Below are positions 1 to 6,951 of a DNA stretch of 9,321 bases, in pieces. The position numbers and the translations under genes were made by a program. The stretch lies in NCBI GenBank assembly GCA_023390055.1, contig JAEWDP010000133.1, positions 1 to 9,321 on the forward strand, written 5' to 3'. The first letter of the stretch is position 1. The number at the start of each line of letters is the position of its first letter. Source of the DNA: Pseudomonadota bacterium. Lineage in GTDB: Bacteria > Pseudomonadota > Alphaproteobacteria > Rhizobiales > Rhizobiaceae. The notes beneath the pieces are model-generated. The model did not search any database. It saw nothing but the letters and a program-made list of their open reading frames with translations, and had not been told where the DNA came from.

Positions 1-774
1 CAGCAGAAGCAGGAAAACCAGATCAAGGCAATCCGTGGCTTCATTGCACAAGGTGTCGATGCCATCCTGATAGCACCGGTCGTTGCCACCGGCTGGGATT
101 CGGTTCTTGAAGAAGCCAAGGAAGAACAGATCCCGGTAATCCTGCTTGATCGTCAAATCGAGTCCCCTGAAGAACTCTACCTGACAGCCGTAACCTCCGA
201 CCAGGTCCATGAAGGCAAGGTCGCAGGCGACTGGCTTGTTCAAGACGTCGGCGACAAGGATTGCAAGGTTGTCGAACTCCAGGGCACGACCGGTTCCTCG
301 CCTGCCATCAACCGTAAGAAAGGCTTTGAAGAAGCCATTGCGGGTCATGACAACATCAAGATTGTGCGTTCGCAGACCGGCGACTTCACCCGCACCAAGG
401 GCAAGGAAGTCATGGAAAGCTTCATCAAGGCCGAAGGTGGTGGCAAGGACATTTGCGCAGTCTACGCCCATAATGACGACATGGCCGTTGGTGCCATCCA
501 GGCCATCAAGGAAGCCGGCCTGAAGCCGGGTTCGGAAATCAAGATCGTCTCGATTGATGCCGTTCCAGACATCTTCAAGGCCATTGCCGATGGTGAAGCA
601 AATGCGACAGTCGAGTTGACACCCAACATGGCCGGCCCGGCCTTCGACGCACTGGAAGCATTCCTCAACGACAAGACCGAGCCGCCAAAGTGGATCCAGA
701 CGGAATCCAAGCTTTATACGGCTGCGGACGATCCGATGAAGGTCTACGAAGAAAAGAAGGGCCTCGGCTACTGA
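1..774 (+). CDS. ytfQ: Sugar ABC transporter periplasmic binding protein, YtfQ-like (5' end cut off)
   Basis: Periplasmic sugar-binding protein that captures the sugar and delivers it to the YtfT/YjfF permease. The frame is open from base 1, and the 257 visible residues end in GLGY before TGA. The first visible residues, QQKQENQIKA, match E. coli YtfQ from about residue 62, so roughly 60 residues including the signal peptide lie outside the window. Type I periplasmic-binding-protein features are visible (window numbering): Asp50-Arg51 in LLDRQ, Arg105 in NRKKGF, Asn158-Asp159 in YAHNDDM and Asp186 in SIDAVPD, positions where this fold usually contacts sugar. Cys88 and Cys151 have counterparts in E. 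coli YtfQ and may be paired. E. coli YtfQ binds galactofuranose; the ligand here is inferred from similarity, and an arabinose-type ligand is the main alternative. First visible gene of the operon. Confidence 0.95.
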   Translation, partial: QQKQENQIKAIRGFIAQGVDAILIAPVVATGWDSVLEEAKEEQIPVILLDRQIESPEELYLTAVTSDQVHEGKVAGDWLVQDVGDKDCKVVELQGTTGSSPAINRKKGFEEAIAGHDNIKIVRSQTGDFTRTKGKEVMESFIKAEGGGKDICAVYAHNDDMAVGAIQAIKEAGLKPGSEIKIVSIDAVPDIFKAIADGEANATVELTPNMAGPAFDALEAFLNDKTEPPKWIQTESKLYTAADDPMKVYEEKKGLGY

Positions 775-785
775 TAAAGCCGCAG

Positions 786-800
786 GAGGTCACTTACCTC
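786..800 (+). other. Small hairpin after ytfQ
   Basis: GAGGT (786-790) and ACCTC (796-800) form a 5-bp stem around a CACTT loop, 11 nt past the ytfQ stop. It is short and lacks a T-run, so it is not a convincing terminator by itself. It may add to the larger hairpin just downstream in protecting the 3' end of the ytfQ message. Confidence 0.35.
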
Positions 801-812
801 TCCTGACAACAT

Positions 813-844
813 TGACCGGAGCTGCCTGAACGTAGCTCCGGTTA
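813..844 (+). promoter_or_regulatory. Strong intercistronic stem-loop between ytfQ and ytfR
   Basis: Bases 813-825 pair with 832-844 to give a 13-bp stem (11 Watson-Crick pairs, two G-U) with a 6-nt CTGAAC loop. The core ACCGGAGCT/AGCTCCGGT is a perfect 9-bp inverted repeat. No T-run follows, so a full rho-independent terminator is unlikely. In binding-protein-dependent transport operons, hairpins at this spot commonly protect the binding-protein message from 3' decay and lower downstream expression; that role is inferred here. The hairpin ends 21 nt before the ytfR ATG, just upstream of its ribosome-binding region. Confidence 0.7.
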
Positions 845-865
845 TCGGTCGCAGGGACCTTCATC

Positions 866-2386
866 ATGGAAACCATTCCACTTCTTCAAGCCCGTGCCAT
901 TGGCAAGAGCTTCTTCGGCAACAAGGCGCTGGACGGGGTCGACTTTACGCTTCTCAAGGGCGAGATCCATGCCCTTCTGGGTGAAAATGGCGCTGGAAAA
1001 TCAACGCTGATCAAGGTTCTGACCGGTGTCTATAGCCGCGATCAGGGTACAGTCGAACTGGACGGCATGGACATCAGGCCGGCAAGCGTCGCGGACGCAC
1101 AGGATTTGGGCATCGGCACCGTCTACCAGGAAGTCAATCTGCTTGAGAACCTGACTGTGGCCGAAAACCTCTACCTCGGTCGCCAGCCACGCCGTTTCGG
1201 TCTCGTCGACAAGGCCGAGATGCGCCGTCGTTCCACCGCCCTTCTTCAGGGATACAGCCTCGACATCGACGTCGATGCCCTGCTCTCCTCCTATTCGGTA
1301 GCGATCCGCCAGATCATCGCCATCGCGCGAGCCGTCGACCTGTCCGGCAAGATCCTGGTCCTCGACGAGCCGACCGCCAGCCTCGACAGCCACGAGGTCG
1401 AGATGCTCTTTACTGTCTTGCGGCGGCTGCGTGACCAGGGGCTAGGCATCATCATCATCACGCACTTTCTCAACCAGGTATACGCGGTCGCAGACCGGGT
1501 AACGGTCCTGCGCAATGGACGGCTCGTTGGAAGTCGCGAGATCGCAGACCTTCCCCGCATGGAACTGATTTCCATGATGCTCGGTCGCGAATTGCAGCAG
1601 ATCACGCACGAGCACCATGGTGTGGACGAGACCGGTTATGCGGAAGAAGCACCGATCCGCTTTTCCAACTACGGCAAACGCGGCAGCGTTGCGGCATTCG
1701 ACCTGGATGTAAGGCCAGGCGAAGTCATCGGTATTGCCGGCCTGCTCGGTTCCGGGCGAACCGAGACCGCCTTCCTTCTTTTCGGCATCGATCATGCCGA
1801 CACCGGAACAGCCCATATCGACGGCCAGCAAGTGCGCATTGCTTCTCCCGAAGCCGCGATCGCGAACGGCTTCGGCTTTTGCCCGGAAGATCGCAAGACC
1901 GACGGCATCATCGGCGACTTCTCCGTCAGCGACAATATCGCCCTGGCACTCCAGGCCCGCCAGGGTTGGGCAAAGCCTCTTTCGTCACGCCAGAAGACAG
2001 CGCTTGCCGAACAGTTCATCAAATCGCTCGACATCCGCCCCGCAGATCCTGAACGACCGATCAAGTTCCTGTCGGGCGGCAACCAGCAAAAAGCGATACT
2101 CGCGCGCTGGCTTGCGACCGAGCCTCGCCTTCTGATCCTTGATGAGCCGACCCGCGGCATTGATATCGGCGCCCACGCCGAAATCCTGAAGATGATCGAG
2201 GAGCTTTGCGACAATGGCATGTCCCTGATCGTCATTTCCTCGGAGCTGGAAGAGCTTACGGCTGTCGCCCACCGCGTCATTGTGCTTTCGGACCGGCGTC
2301 ATGTCGCGGAGCTGAAGGGAGAAGCGATTACGACGGACAACATCATCCAGGCAATTGCCGGACACACGCAGACGGAGGCCGCCTGA
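866..2386 (+). CDS. ytfR: Sugar ABC transporter ATP-binding protein, YtfR-like, two ATPase domains
   Basis: Cytoplasmic ATPase that powers sugar import; one chain carries both nucleotide-binding domains, as in the ribose/galactofuranose class. The 506 residues are close to the roughly 500 of E. coli YtfR. Domain 1 has Walker A GENGAGKST (39-47) and Walker B ILVLDEP (163-169), but SYSVAIRQ (142-149) sits where LSGGQ would be, a departure typical of this subfamily. Domain 2 has a degenerate Walker A GLLGSGRTE (292-300), the EDRKTDG motif (341-347), an intact signature LSGGNQQK (402-409) and Walker B LLILDEP (422-428). The two composite ATP sites are therefore probably unequal. The ATG lies 8 nt after CAGGGA (852-857). 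The gene sits 91 nt after ytfQ and its stop overlaps the ytfT start. Confidence 0.97.
   Translation: METIPLLQARAIGKSFFGNKALDGVDFTLLKGEIHALLGENGAGKSTLIKVLTGVYSRDQGTVELDGMDIRPASVADAQDLGIGTVYQEVNLLENLTVAENLYLGRQPRRFGLVDKAEMRRRSTALLQGYSLDIDVDALLSSYSVAIRQIIAIARAVDLSGKILVLDEPTASLDSHEVEMLFTVLRRLRDQGLGIIIITHFLNQVYAVADRVTVLRNGRLVGSREIADLPRMELISMMLGRELQQITHEHHGVDETGYAEEAPIRFSNYGKRGSVAAFDLDVRPGEVIGIAGLLGSGRTETAFLLFGIDHADTGTAHIDGQQVRIASPEAAIANGFGFCPEDRKTDGIIGDFSVSDNIALALQARQGWAKPLSSRQKTALAEQFIKSLDIRPADPERPIKFLSGGNQQKAILARWLATEPRLLILDEPTRGIDIGAHAEILKMIEELCDNGMSLIVISSELEELTAVAHRVIVLSDRRHVAELKGEAITTDNIIQAIAGHTQTEAA
2374..2378 (+). promoter_or_regulatory. Ribosome-binding site fixing the ytfT start
   Basis: GGAGG lies inside the end of ytfR, 7 nt before the ATG at 2386. 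It supports that start over a 60-codon N-terminal extension that would lie wholly inside ytfR in another frame. Confidence 0.8.
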
Positions 2387-3414
2387 TGAACGCCATTTCC
2401 CGCCGTCTGCGCCGCATCGCCCCACAGCTGGCGGCACTTTTTGTCATCATCGCACTTGTCAGTCTGATCTCGCCGGGCTTCTTGAACATCACATTCCAGA
2501 ACGGTCGTCTCTATGGCAGCCTGATCGATGTCCTCGTTCGCGCGGCCCCGGTGGCACTCCTTGCGATCGGCATGACACTGGTGATTGCCACGCGCGGCAT
2601 CGACCTGTCGATCGGTGCCGTCATCGCCATTTGCGGTGCCGTCGCGGCGAGCCTGATCACCAACGGTCATCCACTGGTTGTCGTGATCTTCGTTTCGCTT
2701 GGCGTCGGACTGGCATGTGGGCTTTGGAACGGCATCCTGGTTGCCCTTCTGGACATCCAGCCGATCATCGCGACACTGATCCTGATGGTCGCTGGACGCG
2801 GTATCGCGCAACTCATCACCGAAGGCGTCATCTTGACCTTCAACAATGAGAGTTTTGCGGCACTCGGCTCCGGTTCGTTTGCAGGAGTACCCCTGCCCGT
2901 CCTCATCTGGATTGCGGCAGCCCTCTTCGTCGGCATTCTCGTTCGCAAGACGGCACTCGGCTTTCTCATAGAAGCGACCGGCATCAACCGGCGGGCCGCA
3001 ACACTTGCGGGCATCCGGGCCCGTATCCTTTTGTTTTTCGTCTACGGCATATCCGGGGTGATGGCAGCGGTTGCAGGCCTCATCGTGACGGCGGACATCC
3101 GTGGTGCAGATGCCAACAATGCCGGTCTGTGGCTGGAACTCGATGCAATCCTGGCTGTCGTCATTGGCGGCACCTCGCTCAACGGTGGACGCTTTTCCAT
3201 TCTTGCATCACTGATCGGTGCCCTGATCATCCAGTCGATCAACACCGGCATCCTGGTCTCAGGCTTCCCACCGGAATTCAACCTGGTCATCAAGGCCGGC
3301 ATCATCATCATTGTGCTGACCCTTCAGTCGCCGGCAATCGGCACGCTGTTCAGCTTCCTGTTGGCTTCGCGTCATGCAGCATCTGCGACAAAGGTTGAGA
3401 GAACGGTCCAATGA
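2386..3414 (+). CDS. ytfT: Sugar ABC transporter permease, YtfT-like
   Basis: Inner-membrane permease, 342 residues (E. coli YtfT is about 341), with hydrophobic segments throughout. It probably pairs with the YjfF-like protein to form the channel for the sugar released by YtfQ. Stretches closely matching YtfT include RAAPVALLAIGMTLVIAT (52-69), LILMVAGRG (131-139) and ADIRGADANNAGLWLELDAI (236-255). The cytoplasmic coupling loop that touches the ATPase is probably EATGINRRAATLAGI (196-210). The start at 2386 is chosen over an in-frame upstream start because GGAGG (2374-2378) lies 7 nt before it, it shares one base with the ytfR stop (TGATG), and the protein then has the family length. The overlap suggests translational coupling to ytfR. 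Confidence 0.96.
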   Translation: MNAISRRLRRIAPQLAALFVIIALVSLISPGFLNITFQNGRLYGSLIDVLVRAAPVALLAIGMTLVIATRGIDLSIGAVIAICGAVAASLITNGHPLVVVIFVSLGVGLACGLWNGILVALLDIQPIIATLILMVAGRGIAQLITEGVILTFNNESFAALGSGSFAGVPLPVLIWIAAALFVGILVRKTALGFLIEATGINRRAATLAGIRARILLFFVYGISGVMAAVAGLIVTADIRGADANNAGLWLELDAILAVVIGGTSLNGGRFSILASLIGALIIQSINTGILVSGFPPEFNLVIKAGIIIIVLTLQSPAIGTLFSFLLASRHAASATKVERTVQ

Positions 3415-4397
3415 TCCACACGCGCAATCTGCCCTTCATTGCTGCGCTGGCAATCTTCCTGATCGCCTATGCAGCCTGTATCGTCCAGTTTCCAAACATG
3501 CTGTCGACACGTGTCCTCGGTAATCTTCTGACAGATAATGCCTTCCTCGGCATTGCAGCCGTTGGCACGACATTCGTGATCCTGTCTGGCGGCATCGACC
3601 TGTCGATCGGTTCGGTGATCGCTTTCACGAGCGTCTTCGTGGCGGTCATGGTGGGCTCTCTTGAGATCAACCCGCTCATCGCGTTTGCAGCAGTGCTCGC
3701 AATAGCCACGATCTTCGGGGCCGCCATGGGTCTGATGATCCGCTTTCTTTTCATTCCGCCTTTCGTCGTGACGCTTGCCGGGATGTTCCTGGCACGCGGT
3801 GCCGCATATCTCATTTCAACCGCATCCGTACCAATTTCTCATCCGGTTATCGATGCAATCCAGGGCTTTTACTTTCGCTTCCCGGGGGGCGGCAGGTTGA
3901 CGGCAATGGCCATGCTGATGATCCTGGTCTTCATTGCTGGCATCCTGCTGGCCAGTCGCACCCGTTTTGGTGCCAACGTCTACGCACTTGGAGGAAACCA
4001 GCAGTCTGCAGAGCTGATGGGCGTCCCCCTGACCAGCACAACGATCGGGATCTACGCATTGTCCGGCTTTCTCTCGGGCCTCGCCGGCATTGCCTATACG
4101 CTCTACACCTCCTCGGGATACTCGCTCGCGACGGTTGGCGTCGAGCTCGACGCAATCGCCGCGGTGGTGATTGGGGGTACACTGCTGACCGGTGGCGCCG
4201 GCCTTGTCGCCGGAACGTTTATCGGCATACTTATACAGGGGCTCATCCAGACCTACATCGTCTTCGACGGTACACTCTCCTCTTGGTGGACAAAGATCGT
4301 GATCGGCATCCTTCTGTTCACCTTCATTGTCCTGCAGCGCGCAATCGTGTGGTATTCGGATAGACGCCTGGCCGAAGGACGCCTGAAGGAGGCTTGA
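3411..4397 (+). CDS. yjfF: Sugar ABC transporter permease, YjfF-like
   Basis: Second inner-membrane permease, 328 residues (E. coli YjfF is about 331), expected to form a heterodimer with the YtfT-like subunit. Recognisable YjfF stretches are LTDNAFLGIAAVG (40-52), TFVILSGGIDLSIGSVIAFT (54-73), GVELDAIAAVVIGGTLLTGG (243-262) and FDGTLSSWWTKI (285-296). The likely ATPase-coupling loop is YALGGNQQSAELMGV (191-205). About eight or more hydrophobic segments are visible. The gene overlaps ytfT by 4 nt (ATGA) with only a weak purine-rich stretch before it (around 3397-3402), so it probably depends on ribosomes arriving from ytfT. The two permeases are related (both have GIDLSIG near residue 72) but clearly distinct. 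Confidence 0.96.
   Translation: MIHTRNLPFIAALAIFLIAYAACIVQFPNMLSTRVLGNLLTDNAFLGIAAVGTTFVILSGGIDLSIGSVIAFTSVFVAVMVGSLEINPLIAFAAVLAIATIFGAAMGLMIRFLFIPPFVVTLAGMFLARGAAYLISTASVPISHPVIDAIQGFYFRFPGGGRLTAMAMLMILVFIAGILLASRTRFGANVYALGGNQQSAELMGVPLTSTTIGIYALSGFLSGLAGIAYTLYTSSGYSLATVGVELDAIAAVVIGGTLLTGGAGLVAGTFIGILIQGLIQTYIVFDGTLSSWWTKIVIGILLFTFIVLQRAIVWYSDRRLAEGRLKEA
4386..4392 (+). promoter_or_regulatory. Strong ribosome-binding site deciding the TTG start of the GntR regulator
   Basis: AAGGAGG inside the last codons of yjfF lies 5 nt before the TTG at 4398. A near-consensus site paired with a poor start codon supports the TTG call and suggests moderate, coupled translation of the regulator. Confidence 0.75.
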
Positions 4398-5156
4398 TTG
4401 GGGCTGCTCGAGACGACAATTTCCGGACGCAAGCGACGTGGTAGCCATGCGCATGTCGTCACCGAGCTTGGGAGCGCGATCGTCTCGGGACGCATAAAGG
4501 AAGGCTCTATCCTTCCTGGGGATGCGGAACTTCTGGCGCGCTTCGGGGTCTCGCGCACAGTACTGCGAGAGGCCATGAAAACGCTTGCTGCCAAGCGGCT
4601 TGTGGCACCGAAGGCGAAGGTCGGTACAAGAGTGGTCGATCGCGCCAGCTGGAACTTTTTTGACGCTGACGTGCTTGGCTGGCGGTGCGACGCCGGACTG
4701 GACTTCGAATTTATCGAGCATCTGGCAGAAATGCGCATGGCACTCGAACCGGCGGCAGCCGCTGCAGCCGCCCTTCGTGCCGGCAGTGACGATATTGTCG
4801 AGCTTTATGCCATTGCGGCCAGGTTTGACGATCTGAGCCACACGCCGGAAACGATCGCCAAGGTTGATCTCGATTTTCATCTTGCGATCGCACGCATGTC
4901 GGGAAACCCCTTCATGCGCTCCGCAAGCGCCATCGTCGAGGCGGCATTGGCGATTTCATTCCAGCTGTCGTCACCTGCCGCGTCACCGGAAAAGATCGAT
5001 GAAGTCGCCACGAACCACCTGCGTATTGTGCACGCAATAGCGTCACGCGATCAGGACAAGGCAACCGTCGCCATGCGTCATGTCATCGACGTCGGTCGCA
5101 CTCGCACCATCGCATCACTGGCGACAACCGGTTCCACCTCCGGTCAGCCGTGGTGA
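4398..5156 (+). CDS. GntR-family transcriptional regulator with FCD domain
   Basis: DNA-binding regulator, 252 residues, probably controlling the sugar operon it ends. The N-terminal winged helix spans about residues 17-80; the recognition region is AELLARFGVSRTVLREAMKT (43-62). The C-terminal FCD domain (about 105-235) shows the likely metal ligands Asp157 and His161 (DLDFH), His207 (NHLRI) and His228 (RHVI); in this family a bound metal helps hold a small carboxylate or sugar-acid ligand. The start is TTG, immediately after the yjfF stop, with a strong AAGGAGG ribosome-binding site at 4386-4392 (5-nt spacer); no upstream alternative fits. Position as last operon gene suggests feedback control by the transported sugar or a catabolite. 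The exact effector is unknown. Confidence 0.93.
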   Translation: MGLLETTISGRKRRGSHAHVVTELGSAIVSGRIKEGSILPGDAELLARFGVSRTVLREAMKTLAAKRLVAPKAKVGTRVVDRASWNFFDADVLGWRCDAGLDFEFIEHLAEMRMALEPAAAAAAALRAGSDDIVELYAIAARFDDLSHTPETIAKVDLDFHLAIARMSGNPFMRSASAIVEAALAISFQLSSPAASPEKIDEVATNHLRIVHAIASRDQDKATVAMRHVIDVGRTRTIASLATTGSTSGQPW

Positions 5157-5173
5157 GCGGGTCTCAAGGGCTG

Positions 5174-5192
5174 TGAACTGATGTCCAGTTCG
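5174..5192. terminator. Weak hairpin in the gap between converging genes
   Basis: GAACTG (5175-5180) and CAGTTC (5186-5191) form a 6-bp stem, extendable by one T-G pair, around the loop ATGTC. It lies in the 46-bp gap between the regulator stop and the convergent oxidoreductase stop, where a bidirectional terminator would be expected. The stem has only moderate GC and no clear T-run on either side, so termination is uncertain. Confidence 0.35.
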
Positions 5193-5202
5193 ATGACGCT
5201 CA

Positions 5203-6195
5203 TTATGTCGTCCGGATTCCGGCTGCATCGGCAATGATTTCAAGCGAGCGCAGTCGTTTCGCATGATCATAGATGTCGCTGACAATGATGAGTTCGTCTG
5301 CTCCGGTCTCGGTAATGAGTGCCTCCAGACCTTCGCGCACCGTCTCGGGCGAGCCGATGATGGAGCGGGAAAGCATCGATAATGCCTGCATTTTCTCACG
5401 CGGTGTCCAGTAGTCCTCGATATCGTCGATCGGCGCCTGGGTAAGACCCCGCTCTCCCCTGAAGATATTGGCGAACGACATCTGCTGGCTTGTAGCAAGG
5501 CGTTTCGCCTCGGCATCCGTTTCCGCAGCGATGATGTTGACGCCAACCATGGCGTAGGGACGGTCGAGTTGCTCAGATGGCTTGAACCGGCTCCGGTAAA
5601 TTTGAAGCGCTTCATTCAGGAGCTGGGGCGCAAAATGAGAGGCGAAAGAATAAGGAAGACCCAGTTCCGCTGCCAGCATGGCACCGAACTGGCTCGACCC
5701 CAGTATCCAGAGCGGCACATTGGTCCCGGCGGCCGGAACAGCTTCGATGCGTTGATTTGGCCCCGCAGCTGCGAGGAACGCCTGAAGTTCAAGAACATCT
5801 TGAGGAAAATTATCTGAATTGCCCGGTGCCCGCCGCAAGGCGCGAAGCGTCATCTGGTCGGTACCAGGTGCGCGACCCAGCCCAAGATCGATCCGCCCGG
5901 GAAATAGCCGCTCCAGCGTGCCGAACTGCTCGGCAATGACATAAGGAGCATGGTTGGGCAGCATGATGCCACCGGCACCCACCCGGATGGTGTTGGAGCC
6001 GCTGGCAATATGGGCAATCACGATCGAGGTCGCTGCGCTGGCGATACCGGGCATGTTGTGATGTTCGGCCACCCAGACCCGATTATAGCCCCAGCGCTCG
6101 GCATGAGCGGCAAGATCACGCGCATTATCGAGAGCACCTCGGGCATCGGTCTCTTCGGTGACGCGGACGAGTTCGAGGATCGATAGTGGCGTCAT
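5203..6195 (-). CDS. LLM class flavin-dependent oxidoreductase, YhbW-like
   Basis: Predicted cytoplasmic flavin-dependent monooxygenase of the bacterial luciferase-like superfamily, which uses reduced FMN or F420 to oxidise a small organic substrate. The 330 residues match E. coli YhbW (about 335) in many blocks: WVAEHHNMPGIASAATS (41-57), GGIMLPNHAPYVIAEQFGTL (75-94), FPGRIDLGLGRAPGTDQ (98-114), WILGSSQFGAMLA (163-175) and YSFASHFAP (182-190). These cover the flavin-binding side of the TIM barrel. The substrate is unknown even for YhbW. The ATG at 6195 has AGGAG (complement of 6202-6206) 6 nt upstream. It is divergent from a TetR regulator with shared palindromic operators between them, so it is probably repressed until a specific compound appears. 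Confidence 0.93.
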   Translation of the reverse strand: MTPLSILELVRVTEETDARGALDNARDLAAHAERWGYNRVWVAEHHNMPGIASAATSIVIAHIASGSNTIRVGAGGIMLPNHAPYVIAEQFGTLERLFPGRIDLGLGRAPGTDQMTLRALRRAPGNSDNFPQDVLELQAFLAAAGPNQRIEAVPAAGTNVPLWILGSSQFGAMLAAELGLPYSFASHFAPQLLNEALQIYRSRFKPSEQLDRPYAMVGVNIIAAETDAEAKRLATSQQMSFANIFRGERGLTQAPIDDIEDYWTPREKMQALSMLSRSIIGSPETVREGLEALITETGADELIIVSDIYDHAKRLRSLEIIADAAGIRTT

Positions 6196-6227
6196 CGTTT
6201 ACTCCTGGTGCAAAGGGCATTACATAG

Positions 6228-6246
6228 AGTGGAGGCAGTCTCCACT
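6228..6246. promoter_or_regulatory. Operator 1, probable TetR-family binding site
   Basis: AGTGGAGGCAGTCTCCACT is a 19-bp palindrome centred on 6237: seven perfectly paired bases on each side around GCAGT, in which the C and G also pair. Size and form fit a TetR-family operator. It lies 33 bp upstream of the oxidoreductase start, where a bound repressor would block transcription leaving towards that gene. Assignment to the adjacent TetR is inferred from position. Confidence 0.7.
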
Positions 6247-6257
6247 TTCATGGACTG

Positions 6258-6286
6258 TAAATGGAGACTGCCTCCACCTATGTCAA
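6258..6286 (-). promoter_or_regulatory. Possible promoter for the oxidoreductase gene
   Basis: On the - strand a perfect TTGACA (complement of 6281-6286) is followed after 17 nt by CATTTA (complement of 6258-6263), a poor -10 element. Operator 2 fills the spacer and operator 1 lies at or just past the expected start of transcription, an arrangement suited to repression. The weak -10 keeps confidence low. Confidence 0.35.
6262..6276. promoter_or_regulatory. Operator 2, second probable TetR-family binding site
   Basis: TGGAGACTGCCTCCA is a 15-bp palindrome centred on 6269 with one mismatched pair. It is the reverse complement of the core of operator 1, so the same dimer should bind it. The centres are 32 bp apart, close to three helical turns, placing both dimers on one face of the DNA. 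The palindrome is shorter than operator 1 and may bind more weakly. Confidence 0.7.
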
Positions 6287-6345
6287 CGGGCTATTTTGAA
6301 GCTCCACCTCGACGTGGCGAACCCGTCGAAAAGGAAGTAGTCGTC

Positions 6346-6951
6346 TTGAGTACTGATCCAGTCCATATCAGAAGCGCTTCGCGCGCAGACGCGCGCCGCA
6401 ACCGTGACAGCATTCTCAAGACGGCAGCCCGACACTTTGCATCGCGGGGCGTCAACGCCTCCCTTGATGAGATAGCCCGGGAGGCGGGTGTGGGGCCCGG
6501 CACGCTCTATCGGCATTTTCCGTCTCGCGAAGCGTTGCTGGCCGCCACACTTATGGACAAGCAGGCAGAAGTCCTGGCCAATGCCGATGCGGCCCGCAAA
6601 ATCGCCTCTTCCGAGGAGGCGCTCGCGACATGGCTTCGCGCACTGCAGGACTATCTGTGCACCTATGACGGCTTGCCGACCCCTGTTCTGGCAGCGATCA
6701 AGGAAGACGCGTCACTGCTGGCACTTTCTTGCGAGAAACTGATTACACTTACCGGCGAATTCCTGTCGCGGGCACAACAGGAAGGTCGCGCACGACCAGC
6801 GATAAAGCCTGACGACCTGTTCCTGACGGTGCTGGGTGTCGCGTGGGTGATCAACCGCGCCAAGGTCGATGGCAAGCAGAAAGATGCGCTGGAAGCAATC
6901 ATCGCCAATGGATATCGCCAACTGCAACCGCCAACTGGCGAGACGAAATAG
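6346..6951 (+). CDS. TetR/AcrR-family transcriptional repressor
   Basis: Ligand-responsive DNA-binding protein of 201 residues from the TTG at 6346. The N-terminal domain is clearly TetR: DSILKTAARHFASRGVNAS (21-39), then the helix-turn-helix LDEIAREAGVGPGTLYRHFP (40-59). The C-terminal part (about 80-195) is helical and would hold the dimer interface and ligand pocket; the ligand cannot be read from sequence. The TTG is chosen because AAGGAAG (6331-6337) lies 8 nt before it and homology begins just after it. In-frame alternatives are ATG at 6280, inside the inverted repeat and without a good ribosome-binding site, and GTG at 6208. Divergent from the oxidoreductase gene and downstream of two matching operators, so autoregulation and control of that enzyme are the likely roles. 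Confidence 0.9.
   Translation: MSTDPVHIRSASRADARRNRDSILKTAARHFASRGVNASLDEIAREAGVGPGTLYRHFPSREALLAATLMDKQAEVLANADAARKIASSEEALATWLRALQDYLCTYDGLPTPVLAAIKEDASLLALSCEKLITLTGEFLSRAQQEGRARPAIKPDDLFLTVLGVAWVINRAKVDGKQKDALEAIIANGYRQLQPPTGETK

Larger units (their letters stand above)
6222..6283. repeat. Near-perfect 22-bp inverted repeat spanning both operators
   Basis: The left arm (6222-6244) and right arm (6262-6283) are reverse complements apart from one extra A at 6228. The inner 16 bases (6229-6244 and 6262-6277) are identical in inverted sense, and ACATAG/CTATGT extends each arm outward. The spacer is 17 nt. In single-stranded form this could fold into a long hairpin that would enclose the in-frame ATG at 6280, a possible alternative tetR start. 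Confidence 0.85.

Noticed and set aside
2206..2385. Upstream in-frame extension of ytfT giving a 402-residue protein
   Set aside because: The extra 60 codons lie wholly inside ytfR in another frame and lack family similarity; the start at 2386 has a good ribosome-binding site and gives the usual length.
3816..4880. Long - strand open frame of 354 codons opposite yjfF and the GntR gene
   Set aside because: Low-complexity, charged translation with no recognisable domain; it mirrors two strongly supported + strand genes and is a shadow of GC-rich coding sequence.
6222..6283. Inverted repeat read as a transposon end or a terminator
   Set aside because: There is no transposase or target duplication and no T-run; position between divergent genes and the palindromic form of each arm fit operators better.
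6208..6345. GTG start at 6208 for the TetR protein
   Set aside because: It would translate through both operators and add 46 residues unrelated to TetR proteins, without a suitable ribosome-binding site.
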